A program made the position numbers and the translations under genes. Shown in pieces: positions 49,471-61,057 of a DNA stretch of 64,000 nucleotides; the stretch's first letter is position 1, and every line of letters begins with the position of its first letter. The DNA is from Sclerodactyla briareus (Eukaryota; Echinodermata; Holothuroidea; Dendrochirotida; Sclerodactylidae): positions 62,001 to 126,000 of the forward strand of contig JAODTK010005594.1 in NCBI GenBank assembly GCA_026419785.1, in the 5' to 3' direction. The notes below the pieces were generated by a model. The model was not told the DNA's origin and did not search any database. It worked only from the letters and a program-made list of their open reading frames with translations.

Positions 49471-50039
49471 GCCGGAAATTTTTCATTTTCATTGCCAGGT
49501 TTTTACCTCTCTCAACGCTTTTACTCCGATTTAGCTGAAACTTGTACAAAACGGTTTACCCCTGGAGATCTCGGATTCTTTCGAAAACTGGTATTCCCGT
49601 AAGTCTGCTGCCCTCCTTCCCCCCTGCTTTAGGTGATTTTACCGAATTTTTTTCCAAGTTTGTCCTATTCTAGCATGAAACTTGTACTCAGGGGTGAACA
49701 ATTGGTCCCGAAACCAGGTGGCTTTTCAAGGTCATCCGGAGTCAAATTTGTGTATTTTTTTTTGCAACATGTCGTTTTTGGGCGAACTTGGTTATGAGGG
49801 GTTAACAGTTGGTCCCGAAGAACCTGGCAGCATTTCACCTGTCTCCGAGGTCAAATTTGCGATATTTTGCAAAGTTCATTAGGGTCCCTTCGGTGATCAA
49901 AACTGATTTTGGTACTTTTTCGGCTATAGCACTGGGCATGTTCATGCGAAATGCAAATTGCCCTAGGAGTTGGAGTTCACATGGAGAGTTAACGATTTTC
50001 ATAAAAACTGCCATGTAATTGAAGGTCCTTCAAGGTCGC

Positions 50040-52835
50040 TTAAGGGGTCAAAAACTGTTGTGGTGGACAAATCGAGAATTGATATCTCTGAGGCTGGAAG
50101 GTTCACCATTGTACTTTAAATTGTTGACCTGCAGTGTGTGACCTCTGACCTCAATTTGACCTCTGTCGGTTGTCATGTGGTTAAAGGGTGAGTCTTGAAT
50201 AAATGTCTTATTTAAGGATTACGGTCAAACAAATAACACTGGTTATTTAAGGTATGTGATAGACCTTTTTGTGTTTAATGTAGTAGAGCAACACCCGCTT
50301 CGATCGGACCTTACTTTAGTATTTACAAGGGGTCAAAGTTTAATTTAATAGCTTTTTCGCAATAACATTAGGCGTGTTAATTGTAAGGTCAATAATGCTT
50401 CTTTAGGAGTGGAAATTGCATCGCTGGAGAGCTGCAATATGCTTCTTAGGAAGTGGATGCATCACATGGAGAGTAACAATTGTTATAAGAACGGTCATGT
50501 CATTGAAGGTCATTAAAGGTCACGTAGGGGTAAAAAAAGGATTTTTAGTAATTTTTGACCAATAAGCACTGGCATGTTCATCAGAATGCAAAATGCTCCT
50601 AGGAGTGGATGTATCACATGGTGAGTACAATTTTTCATAAAAACTGCCCTGTCATTAAAAGGTCCTTCGAGGTCCATTAAACGGGTCAAAAACTGTTTTC
50701 TGGCCATAATTGGGAGAATTGATCTCTGTGAAGGCTGGAAGGTTCGCCATTGTGATATAATTGTTGACCTGCATGTGTGTGACCTCTGACCTCAATTTGA
50801 CCTCTGTCGGGTGGTCATGTGGTTAAAGGTTAAGTCTTGAATAAATGTGCTTATTTAAGGAGTTACGGGCAAAAAAAATAGAAACTGGTTATTTTTGGAT
50901 ATGTGATAGACCTTTGTGTCTTTATGGAGGAGACCAACTCCCGCTTCGATCGGACGCAGATACTTTGGTAGTTACAAGGGGTCAAGTTTCATTTAATCCT
51001 TTTCCGCAATAACATTAGGGCGTGTTCATTGGAGAGCAAAATGCTTCTATGAGTGAGAATGCATCACATGGAGAGTAACAATTGTTATAAGAACGGTCAT
51101 GTCATTGAAGGTCATTAAAGGTCACGTAGGGGTAAAAAACTGATTTTACAATACTTTTTTGGCAAGAGCATGGGCTTGTTATCAGAATGCAAAATGCTCC
51201 TAGGAGTGGATGTATCACATGGAGAGTTACAATTTTTCATAAAAACTGCCCTGTCATTGGAGGTCATCAAGGTCACGTAGGGGTCAAAAACTGTTTTCTG
51301 GCCATAATCGGAGAACTGAATATCTGTGAGGCGGAAGGTTCACCATTGTTATCTAATTGTTGACCTGCATGTGTGTGACCTCTGACCTCAATTTGACCTC
51401 TGTCGGGTGGTCATGTGGTTAAAGGTTGAGTCTTGAATAAATGTGCTTATTTAAGGAGTTACGGGCAAAAAAAATAGAAACTGGTTATTTTTGGATATGT
51501 GATAGACCTTTGTGTCTTTATGGAGGAGACCAACTCCCGCTTCGATCAGACACTTTACTTTGGTAGTTACAAGGGGTCAAAGTTTAATTTAATAGCTTTT
51601 TCGCAATAACATTGGGCCGGTTCATTGGAGCAATATGCTTTCCCCCCCCCCCCCCCCCAAACCCCACCCCCAGACACCCCCCCCCACCCCAAAAAGACCA
51701 CCCCCCCCCCACCACAAAAAACAGGACCCCACCCCCCCCCCCACACCCCCACCGTGAGGATTGGATCATCTCATGGAGATCTGCAAGATGCTTCCTTAGA
51801 GTGGTGCCTCGATGGAAGTAAACAATTTTTATAAAAACGGCCATGTCATTGGAGGTCATCAAGGTCACGTAGGGGTCAAAAACTGATTTTAGTAATTTTT
51901 GACATAGCACTGGGCATGGTTCATCAGAATGCAAAATGCTCCTAGGAGTGGATGTATCACATGGTGAGTACAATTTTTCATAAAAACTGCCCTGTCATTG
52001 GAGGTCATCAAGGTCACGTAGGGGTCAAAAACTGTTTTCTGGCCATAATTGGAGAATTGAATATCTGTGAAGGCTGGAAGGTTCGCCATTGTGATATAAT
52101 TGTTGACCTGCATGTGTGTGACCTCTGACCTCAATTTGACCTCTGTCGGGTGGTCATGTGGTTAAAGGTTAAGTCTTGAATAAATGTGCTTATTTAAGGA
52201 GTTACGGGCAAAAAAAATAGAAACTGGTTATTTTTGGCTATGTGATAGAACTTTGTCTGCTTCCATAGGGAAACCAACTCCCTACCCTCTTAGTCGGACG
52301 CATACTTTGGGTAGTTTACAAGGGGTCAAAGTTTTCTTTAATATCTTTTCGCAATTCCATTAGGCGTGTTCATTTGGAGAGCACAATGCTTCGAGGAGTG
52401 GATGCATCACATGGAGAGTAACAATTGTTATAAATACGGTCATGTCATTGAAGGTCATTAAAGGTCACGTAGGGGTAAAAAACTGATTTTATACTTTTGG
52501 CATAGCACTGGGCTGTTTATCAGACGCAAATGCTCTTAGGAGTGGATGTATCACATGGAGAGTTACAATTTTCATAAAAAAAACGTGCCATGTCATTAAA
52601 GTCATTCAAGGTCACTTAGGTAAACTGTTTTTCTGGCCATAATCGGAGAACTGAATCTCTGTAAGGAGGCTGGAAGGTTCGCCATTGTTATTAATTGTTG
52701 ACCTGCATGTGTGTGACCATTGACCTCACATCGGACCTCTGTCGGTGTTCATCGTGGTCAAAAGGTTGAGTCTTGAATAAATGTGCTTATTTTATTTAAG
52801 GAGTTAACAGGCCAAAAAAATAGAAACTGGTTATT
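50040..52835 (+). repeat. ~600 bp tandem units, about 5 copies, within the Helitron-like element
   Basis: The marker 'acctctgacctcaatttgac' recurs near 50148, 50776, 51373, 52120 and 52712. Each unit runs through 'gtcttgaataaatgtgcttat', 'aaggagttacgggc', 'gtgatagaccttt', 'cgcttcgatcgga', 'acaaggggtcaaagtt', 'gcttcttaggagtgga', 'gaaggtcattaaaggtcac', 'gcaaaatgctcctagg' and 'ctggccataat'. Spacing is about 590-630 bp except one of ~747 bp, lengthened by the C-rich block at 51641. Minus-strand copies of the same unit lie at 14130-15380 and 2761-2990. Confidence 0.88.
51641..51755 (+). repeat. C/A-only low-complexity block interrupting a satellite unit
   Basis: About 115 bases almost entirely C with scattered A and a few other bases, lying where neighbouring units have ordinary sequence. 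It accounts for most of the extra length of this unit. The complement would be G-rich. Either a slippage-prone insertion or an unreliable assembled patch. Confidence 0.85.
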
Positions 52836-52886
52836 GGCAAAGTGGGGATATACAAGTTGGCGGTCTACCGCCAGGCGGTGTCCTAG

Positions 52887-55233
52887 TTTTGATGTGTAAT
52901 AAGGAGCTGAGTAATTCACTCACACATAAAAAAAACCCCTGCCATAACCGGGTAGTTTGAGCGGAATCTGAATTCACATGAGTGGTAAAAAAACCCATGA
53001 GATTTTTGTCTGGAACGAAACTGACGAGGACAAAAAGTACTCTGACATAGAGATCCCCAAGGATTCCTCAAACTTTTTTGTTGATGATATTAGTATGGAC
53101 CCAAGGTGATGTATCACATTAACATGAATCGTATTTACCTTTGACAATGTTACAACAGGACAAAGTTGAACTGGTTCAAGCAGAAAATGTAACGAAACTA
53201 ACACTGGAATTGCCCAGATATAAAAAACTACAATTGAAAAAAAAACCCTGTTTGAATTGATAGTATTAGGTCAAAGTGTGTAATTTCGTGGGATAGTACC
53301 TTGTGGCAAAACAAATACATTTGTCACAGCCGGCCAGCTTTCTAAAAAAAATTGCTGACTGATCACCATTGTCTCCAAGATAGAAATTATTTGAAGTGCT
53401 GTGATTTGACTGAAAGTCCTTCTTTGTAGATGAGGTATCGACGATGGCATTCATTTTCAATATCAATTGATGCTTATTTTTTTTGAATATTTCAAAGGCT
53501 GAATGGAACTTTAGGTCTAACATACCTGGAAAACCACCATAGATTTTGGCCACGCAGATAAACCGCTGACTCTTGTCACAATCAAATGTAGTCAACTATG
53601 CATAGTTTCATTAAATCTGGCAAAGCTTGAAGAATTGCATAAAACATGCATGCAAATTTTACCTCTGATGACCTCAATGTATAATTATAACCCCCATTCA
53701 TGGGAGTGTATATGTAGACTAAAATCCACATTTTTCCCCTAAGATTCACAAAATTTTGAAAATTGTTCTAATAACTGCTACACAACCCAAACCCATAATA
53801 TCCCGACCATTTGCAGAGAATAACAACATACCTTGACGGTGCTATTGGAATAACCTGCTTCAGCTGTAGGCATTAGTAGACCCTAACCCAATGTCATCGC
53901 ATGTTTATTTTGAGTGGCTTGCCCCAGACAGAGAAAGTAAACAGGACCTTGGGATAAATTATGCTGGCAATGATGGGGTGCTGCAGGTTGGGAACTCTGG
54001 GCATGTGGCCAATCAGTCCTGCTACTTAACTGTTTATATGGACTGAGCCATAACGACGTCTTCTGCAATGGACTTGGGGAGGGTGGGGTGTTCAGTGTGA
54101 ATTGGGATGTCCAAAGCCGCAATGAGCAAAAGGGGGGGGGAGATCTTTGGAAGACCCAAAAAGTTGGTTCATTTCAGGTGGCATGTTTCCGGAATATAAT
54201 AACACTACAATAAACCCCGACAACGCGATCTCGGGTGTGCAGGTGGGTTTTGAGTACTTGTCCAAGACAATCAGTTAGTTGGGTTTCCGTTGCTGGAAGT
54301 CAGGAGCTGAGGATATACTTGAGGAGGGTTTTTTTTCAGATGACAATTACATTGAGCATGATACACCCCTTAAATTTTTCATAAGATAAGTCGCACGACT
54401 GTGGACAATACCTGTTTGGTTATAGGACCTCACGGTATACTACATTAGTAGTAACCTTTCCATCCTCAGTGTACTTCAAGTGGTGATGGCGGTATGCATA
54501 CAGAATTCTGTGAAAGACCGTGCTCGTGAGAATGCCAACCCTATAACTGGCCATGTGCAAATACAGTTACCGTGCTAGATATTGGTGTCAAAGGTCATCT
54601 TGGGTTCCTTGCAGTCCTCAATGCGAGGCACACTGCATAAACAGGGTACGAAAGGATTCTTCCTAAAAACCCCCTGAAAAAAATTACTTGTGCTACCTAC
54701 CAGCACAAAACTCAACAAGAATTTCCTTGTTATCGTTACTGTTGATTGAATGTTCTAAATGGAGAATAAGGTTTGTTTCAATAAAGTAGTGACAGTTAAA
54801 TACATATAGGCCATAATGATCGCACCTCTGAGGAATCTTGTCGTACCAGATGGCTAGTTAGTCATGAGCACTCCCAAATGTGAAATGCTATCTGAAAACC
54901 TACCATTTATTGTGAGGTGGCCCTATGCAACATATAATTACATTTGTCCCAGTGGGTTATTCAAAATATCGAATAGCCTGATGGTTAGAACGTCAACTGA
55001 GAATCAAAATGATATTAGTACTAGCTATGTCACAGTTGGCTCAGTTTGGTACTGGTGTCTGAGAACCAACCACAGGAAACCCTCATTCCACCAGGTGAGG
55101 TTGACTTGCTACATGTGATGGATGATGGAACTACTGCCAACCCTGTCCATAAATGAGTATTAGTATATTAGCCCTGCATATCAATGGGTCCTATGGGTGT
55201 TTTAGAAGTAATGGTTTATGTTTCATTTGACAG
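52887..55233. other. End of IQGAP intron 2, nothing recognised
   Basis: Mostly AT-rich. CATAATATCCCGA near 53791 resembles the minus-strand 5' end of family B/C elements but lacks the other features. A third TAACGAAACTAACA word is at 53190. The acceptor TTTGACAG ends at 55233. Confidence 0.4.
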
Positions 55234-55309
55234 ATATTTCTACCCAGAGACCCAGTATCTATGACAAGAAGAAAATTGCAGGATGGTCTACTGTGGTGCA
55301 CGCCCTCAG
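55234..55309 (+). CDS. IQGAP: IQGAP-family protein, end of calponin-homology domain (third exon in window), with assembly-type indels
   Basis: 76 nt between TTTGACAG and the donor GTAATA (from 55310). The expected protein (human IFYPETTDIYDRKN, then IHALS) is recognisable but spread over frames: IF in the frame continuing the previous exon, YPET in the next, then SIYDKKKIAGWSTVVHAL to the end. Two surplus C residues, next to C runs at about 55240 and 55250, would explain it. The exon ends two bases into a codon (AG), as needed by the next exon. Because the gene is spliced and otherwise conserved, I read the breaks as sequencing error and not gene decay. Confidence 0.85.
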
Positions 55310-56605
55310 GTAATAACCAGATTGTGGGCTAGTGATTCTGTCTCACATATTTAGGGCATGTTAACCTCAGTAGTCTCTATGTTGGTTTTTTGTGATTTAC
55401 CTAACCTGGCAAATTTTCATGATTTTTCAGCCCTACTGGGCAATGACTGTAAAATTGATGGTTCTTGTGGGCTATTAATTTAGGGAATGAATTACCTCTA
55501 TAATTAAAAAAGGTTAAGAGCCTCATGTCCTGTCCGAATATTTTTTTTACAAAACTGTTCTAAAAATATTTATTTACCACAACACATCTCCATTTCGGCA
55601 TGTATCCCTAACAGACCTGAACATTTAGCCAAAAATGACAGAAGATTAAGAAAGAAAACAACTGACAGCCCTGACTGACATCGATCGACTATCCCCATCT
55701 ATTATTTGTGCCGATTGTGAGAGGCTAACTAAAAGCTTTAACTTGTTCATCTCACATCGCAAACACTACGCTGTATAATATAGATCACCCCCTCTGTTGA
55801 GTACTGAAATAGGCAACTCCTTGGCATCGGTGAATATTTCTAGAAAGTTATTTCAATAGGACATTTGTCAGTATGTCCCTAACACAGGTTGTTGAACATT
55901 TCTCAAGTGATGCAACAAAAAGCTATGCACTGATGTGTTGTTATTGAACCTCCACTTAATAATCAGTTTTGATGAGCCAATACTATTGAAATTGCTCACA
56001 TCCCTCACATGGCAGCTTTGTATCATCAGGTGACAGGGTGTGCCTTCTTCAAATCACCAATAGCCTGTATTGAGTGGAGCCATTGTGATTGGGATTAAGA
56101 AAGCAGTATCAAAATAGGATTGGTATTGTTGATTGAGATATTTTTAAAAGTGTGTGCTCTAGCATTCTGCTAAATTCAATACTGATGTCTGTGTCTAAGT
56201 CCTTTCCGTCAATGTCCAGCACATTCCCTCTCATTTTGGTTTCCATAATTAGATACGGTGTGCAAACTCTTATGAATTGATCAACCAGAGTCTTGATGGA
56301 GTATCACTGTGACACGGTGTAACTGCTGATCCGTTTAATGACTTCCTGTAGTGTCTGGACTAGTGAGTCATTGTTTCTAGTTGGGGGGGCCATACAAGAG
56401 CCTTCGTGCGTGCTTTTGTGTGGCAGTACACTAGGAGCTAGAAAGATTTTCATTTTAAAAAATTATTTAATTTAAGCTGCTTTTTCTAGGCAATGTATGC
56501 GCAGATCCTGAAACAGACTGTGTTTTTTTGTGCGGTCTTCTTTGGTTGTTGATAGGGCTGTCGACTTGCACGCAAATAGCACGCAATTAGGTGAGGTGGG
56601 TTTTC
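55310..56605. other. Start of IQGAP intron 3, nothing recognised
   Basis: AT-rich unique-looking sequence. No coding exon or repeat border seen. Confidence 0.4.
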
Positions 56606-56908
56606 AGCTCACCACAGCCATTTGGCTGGGTCGCTATTGTGATCGTGCACGTCTAGCTTTCTATCTATTAGGTCTGTCAACAATTTATTCAAATTGCTCC
56701 CCTCCTGCAGGTTGTGGTTGATCATTAATGAAACTTGCAAAATGATAGTGAGTGAAGGGGCATTCTGTTGTGTTCAGGAATTTGAGGTCAAGTTTCATCT
56801 AATGGTCATTTCTATCTATCTATCTCTCTATCTATCTTCTATCTAATCTATCTCTCTATCTATCTATCTATCTATCTATCTTCTATCTAATCTATCTATC
56901 TATCTATC

Positions 56909-56942
<34 letters not shown>

Positions 56943-58283
56943 CATCCATCCATCATCCATCCATCTCTATCTTTCTAGTGCCGTGCTGATGTTCAGTCAT
57001 AATGATGCTCTAAGTCATCCGTAGCTGATCTTTCGGGTGTTTCAGATATTTTTGGTCCCAGGTTCCCACTTGGGCCGAGGGCCCATTTTATTGATTTTCA
57101 CACAATGGTACTTGAATGCATTTCCTCCCACAATCTGTCATTTTAATTTTCTTCAAAGTTACATGTAATGGTCCTTAGGTAGAGGGCCATTGGGGTGTCT
57201 AGGAATCTTGGGCCCAGGGCCCAGTTTGGGCCGAAGGGCCCATTATGTGAAATACCGCAAACTCTTGTATCTCCTACGAACTTTGGTGCACAGTGCTTTT
57301 TGGTCATAATGATGGTCTAATAGGACGTACCTTGGGGTGTTCAGGATTTTGTGGGAAACTTTGTGGAATTAACGCAAAATGCTTCCTCCTCTTCCCAATT
57401 TTGGCGGCACAGTCACCGGACCTTCGGTCATAATGATGGTTTATCAGTCGTACCTTCGGGTGTTCACAAATTTTTTATCCAAGGTCCCACTTGGGGCCTC
57501 GATGTCCATTTTATTAAATTACAAAAGTGGTACTTGAAATGCATCTCCTTCACAAGAACCAATTGAAGTTACATGTAATGCTCTTCTGTTTTGTCCATTG
57601 GGTTTTTTTTGCGAACTTTCTGCCTGAAGGCCCAATGTGGGCCCTGAGGGCCCATCTGTTAAAAATCATAGCAAAATTCTTCTATCTACAACAAATTTCC
57701 AATCAATGCTGAATTGTCGGTCCATAATGAGGGGTCTGTAGCCTAACTTTTCTCAGGATTTGGAACTTGAGGCCTCCGTTTTGGGCCAGAGGCCCCATCA
57801 ACATGCAATCATGCAAAATATTTTCCTCCTCCTACAGTGCTGAATGGCTTTGATCAACTGATGGAATAGTCATAGACCCATTGGCTTCTCAAGAATTTTT
57901 GGTCCAGGACCCACTTGTGCCTATAGCCTATCTACCTCTATTCCGTGTGTCAACAATTGCCTTTTTGCCCCCAAACAGTCATTCTGTTACAGATGTCAAT
58001 CAACTTGGACACCATTGTTAATTACCCTGAGACGTTTGACTTCGGGAGGAACTGGTCGCAGACCATTATGTAATGAAAATGTCAAATGTATCTCTCCTCT
58101 ACAAAGTTCCATTAGAACTCTTGAAACGTCATAATGTTCCTTTGGAGAGGTGGCTCTTTCACTTGTTTGCAGATTTTTGGAAACAATCCATATAGTGTCA
58201 TTAGAATAAAAGCAGTAACATCTGATTAAAAGACAACAGTCATTCGTTTGATAGATGTTCTGCACCACTGGTGCTCTTGTTTT
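56606..58283 (+). mobile_element. Family A hairpin-ended non-autonomous element, ~1.7 kb
   Basis: The left end AGCTCACCACAGCC-ATTT-GGCTGGGTCGC is followed by 'tattgtgatcgtgcacgtc', nearly identical to the copy at 31142. The right end is hairpin GCACC-ACT-GGTGC (58262-58274) and TCTTGTTTT. After the left end comes a TCTA tract, then alternating 'cccacttgggcc', 'gggcccatt' and 'gtgaaataccgcaaa' units like those of 19576-23513. No coding capacity. Confidence 0.68.
56812..56975 (+). repeat. TCTA tetranucleotide microsatellite
   Basis: About 160 bases of TCTA with TCTC, CTTC and CCAT variants, just inside the left end of the family A element. Confidence 0.95.
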
Positions 58284-61057
58284 ATCATGGAGTCAGGGTC
58301 ACTGTCCCATTTGCATAATTTTCTAATTCAAAGTTTGGGCCAGATTTTCAGAAACTTGGTAGATCTGGCTTAATAATTCCTTTACTTTCCATTCCAACAT
58401 TTTTACTATAGAACTGATGTCATAGAGGTTATTATTTGGGTCTAATTTGCAAATGTTCACACATGCCAAATTTCATCACATTTCATGTGTTGTTGCACAC
58501 ACGTTTTCAATGAAGCTTTGAATGGTAATGGTCTAATATCATAAATATATACCTAGGTCCCCAAAAATTTTAACATGACTTGACTGGAGTCAAGTTTGGT
58601 TGGATTCCCATGAAATGTTTACATGTGGTCCACTATTGGTCCTGATATATTTGAAAGTGAGAACAGTGGGGGTTAATGGATGTTGAATATGATGGGTCTA
58701 ATTTTTTGGCAAAATTAGAGTCACATTTTAGAGCGGTCAAGTTCCTTTTCACCCTTCTTCTTTCTTCTTTCTGTTTTTAAAGAGTTAGTCACATTTCTTA
58801 TATCATTCTCTTCTGCTTTCTTCAAAAATGGTGACTAATAGAAGAAACCAACTGGGTGATTTACACCCACTGATCCCGAAAAAAAAAAACCAACCAAACC
58901 AAACACCACTCAAAAACCACCACTGATCGCGAAAAACGCGAACCGGGCGAGACAAACTGGGGGGTGAAACTGGGGGGGGGGGGGGGGGGCCTGGGCTGGG
59001 GGCCAAATCCGCCCTTGTTTAAAGTCTACTAAATATAAATTCCCGGGTAACCAGGGCCAACGTATACTAACTGTGTGCCAACACACTACCATTCCCACCA
59101 CTCGGCATGAACCCCTTTAGGCCCAGAGGTGCCAGCTACAAGTGGTGCCACAAAATTTGGGGCTTCAGGAGTTTCCAACTTAACTTCAAACTTCACCAGC
59201 CACAGCTAAGTAACACGCATCCTTCACTAATACGTGACCAGCATCATGGAACCTCCTTAGGGATTGCGGGATTAATCCCTTCAAACTATATTTTATCGTA
59301 TGTCAGGTTGAAATGTCATGGTTGTCAATAAATGGATCTTGCGGCCACTTGATGCTGATAATTCAGGTCTGGGGGTTTAGCTGCGCTGCTGCCTTAGTGT
59401 AATGAACAGAGAGTACCAGAAGACAAAATTGTTTTTAACTTGACCCTTGGCTCCATAAAATTAATAAGATTTAACATCCTAGCATCGCGTGTAATAAACA
59501 ACACTAATTACTTTTTGTCAAGCCCTATTTGCCATTGGAACTTGCCAATATGAATCCAACCACTTGGGGGAAACATGCCCAATCCCCTAGATCCTGTCAA
59601 ACCCCTGTGACCTTATCAGCTAGTTAATAACTGCCAAAATCTCTCTCTCCTCTCTCTTCCTCTTCGAAGTCCCCCAAGATAACTTCCTGAGGTATTTGTG
59701 GAAAATGAATCCTGCCTCAGCAGTAATAAGTGAAATGACAGATGAGCTGCTAAGGAGAGCTAAAGGCTAGTCTTTCACTCGATATCACGCCACTAATGAG
59801 GCTGATTAAGATCGGTGTTGCCAACGCTGATTAAGATCGGTGGCCAATCAGTATCGGAGTCACTTTGTTAGCAGAATCTAAGTTCCTGACAGTACCTACC
59901 TTTTGCTAACTACATTAGCAGAGTCCCTAGCCTTTTGTCCCTCCAAATTCGTCATAACCCTTAGCCCAGGGTGGAGCTCGGCAGTTCTATAATGCCGGCC
60001 TTCAGGTTTCAACAGTGCCAAAATTTTGGTTTATACTCCCTTTTGTTATTTGATGTCCTCGTAGATTCCCTCAAGTTTTTTGTTGTTTCTAAATTCCCTT
60101 TGCAGTCGTCATTACCTGTACACCTATACCTAATTCCTATTTCCTAGCTCCTAATCTGCCGGAAAACAAGGTGCCACTCGGCAACCCCACTTGACCAACC
60201 TTCACAGTTTATTTCCCGCCACCAAGATGTAAGCATCAGCAGTTTTGGGAAACCTTCACGGGTCAAGTCAATCCTGTTTCGAAGGCTAAAACTCTTGTAA
60301 CAGAACCTGGCAGTCGCCCGAGCCTATACTTTGCATATATATCCTATAAAATTGATTGGCTCATAGTTAGTTATTAAATGTGTCCCTAATTTGAAACATT
60401 ATCACATACATTAATACACATAGGCTTGAAATTGTTCACTTCTTGATGGTGGTTTTTCCTTGACTGTGATCCATTGCATACAACCATCAGTACCAAACCC
60501 TGGCTTACTATGAGTAAACCAGTATGCCGCTGTCGACCAGTTGAGAAACTGGTGATCAATGCACATCTTGCGGACTTGGCCACCTGAATGGCATCATGTT
60601 GAAAATACGCGATTCACACTCTAAGGTTCACTCTAATTAGGTCACTAAAAACCCTCGGATATAGGATCTGTATGGTGGATCAAAAGATTGCATTGAGGTT
60701 TTTAGAATAAATAGTCAGATGTATCTTTGTTGTAAAGGTATAACTTGAGTTGTGATCAGTTCCACCCTGCCAGCTGATCATTAGGGAACCTTTAAATTTA
60801 TTCAACTGAGTCAGGGTTGGTTACCCCTGGATAAGCGACTCCTGGTTCTCATATCAATACCAGGGGTAATATTTGTAAAGTGGTTATTCTAACTGTTGTG
60901 GTGTATTCTGCTCCATAAATATGTATTGAAGAGACGAAAATGTGGGGCTCAATATTACTTGAAGATACACAAAGTTTGGGTGTGTTATTGAGTTCCATCT
61001 GACCACTGTCCAAAGCTTTTCAAAATTGGATTTTTTTTTTTCTCTCCCTCTTTCAAT
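58284..61057. other. IQGAP intron 3, mostly unrecognised
   Basis: 58290-58740 has decayed 'aacttggtaga' and 'ggtcctgatatatttga' motifs like other repeat interiors. A G-run of 18 lies at 58972-58989. CT-rich sequence is at 59641-59665 and a poly-T/CT tract before the next exon at 61031-61053. The word CCACTGATCGCG occurs at about 58918 and again at 63364. No exon is seen. Confidence 0.4.

Larger units (their letters stand above)
49111..52886 (+). mobile_element. Helitron/Helentron-like element, family B, 3.8 kb, with internal ~600 bp satellite
   Basis: Inserted between A (49110) and T (52887). It starts TCCCCACTTCGGGGATA and ends with inverted AAGTGGGGATA (52840-52850), hairpin GGCGG-TCTA-CCGCC (52860-52872 region), about ten bases and CTAG (52883-52886). 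The ends match the copy at 42698-43691. The interior, in order, is a GC-rich minisatellite (49141-49470), a block with 'gaaacttgtac' motifs, then about five ~600 bp units (next entry). No Rep-helicase coding is visible, so it depends on another element for movement. Confidence 0.82.

Noticed and set aside
49080-49602. Up to 153-codon Pro/Arg/Ala-rich frames on both strands
   Set aside because: Produced by the CCGCCG-type minisatellite of the Helitron-like element; no known domain.
59000-60400. Possible LTR or other retroelement relic
   Set aside because: No terminal repeats, primer-binding site, polypurine tract or protein match could be seen; nothing to support such a fossil here or elsewhere in the window.
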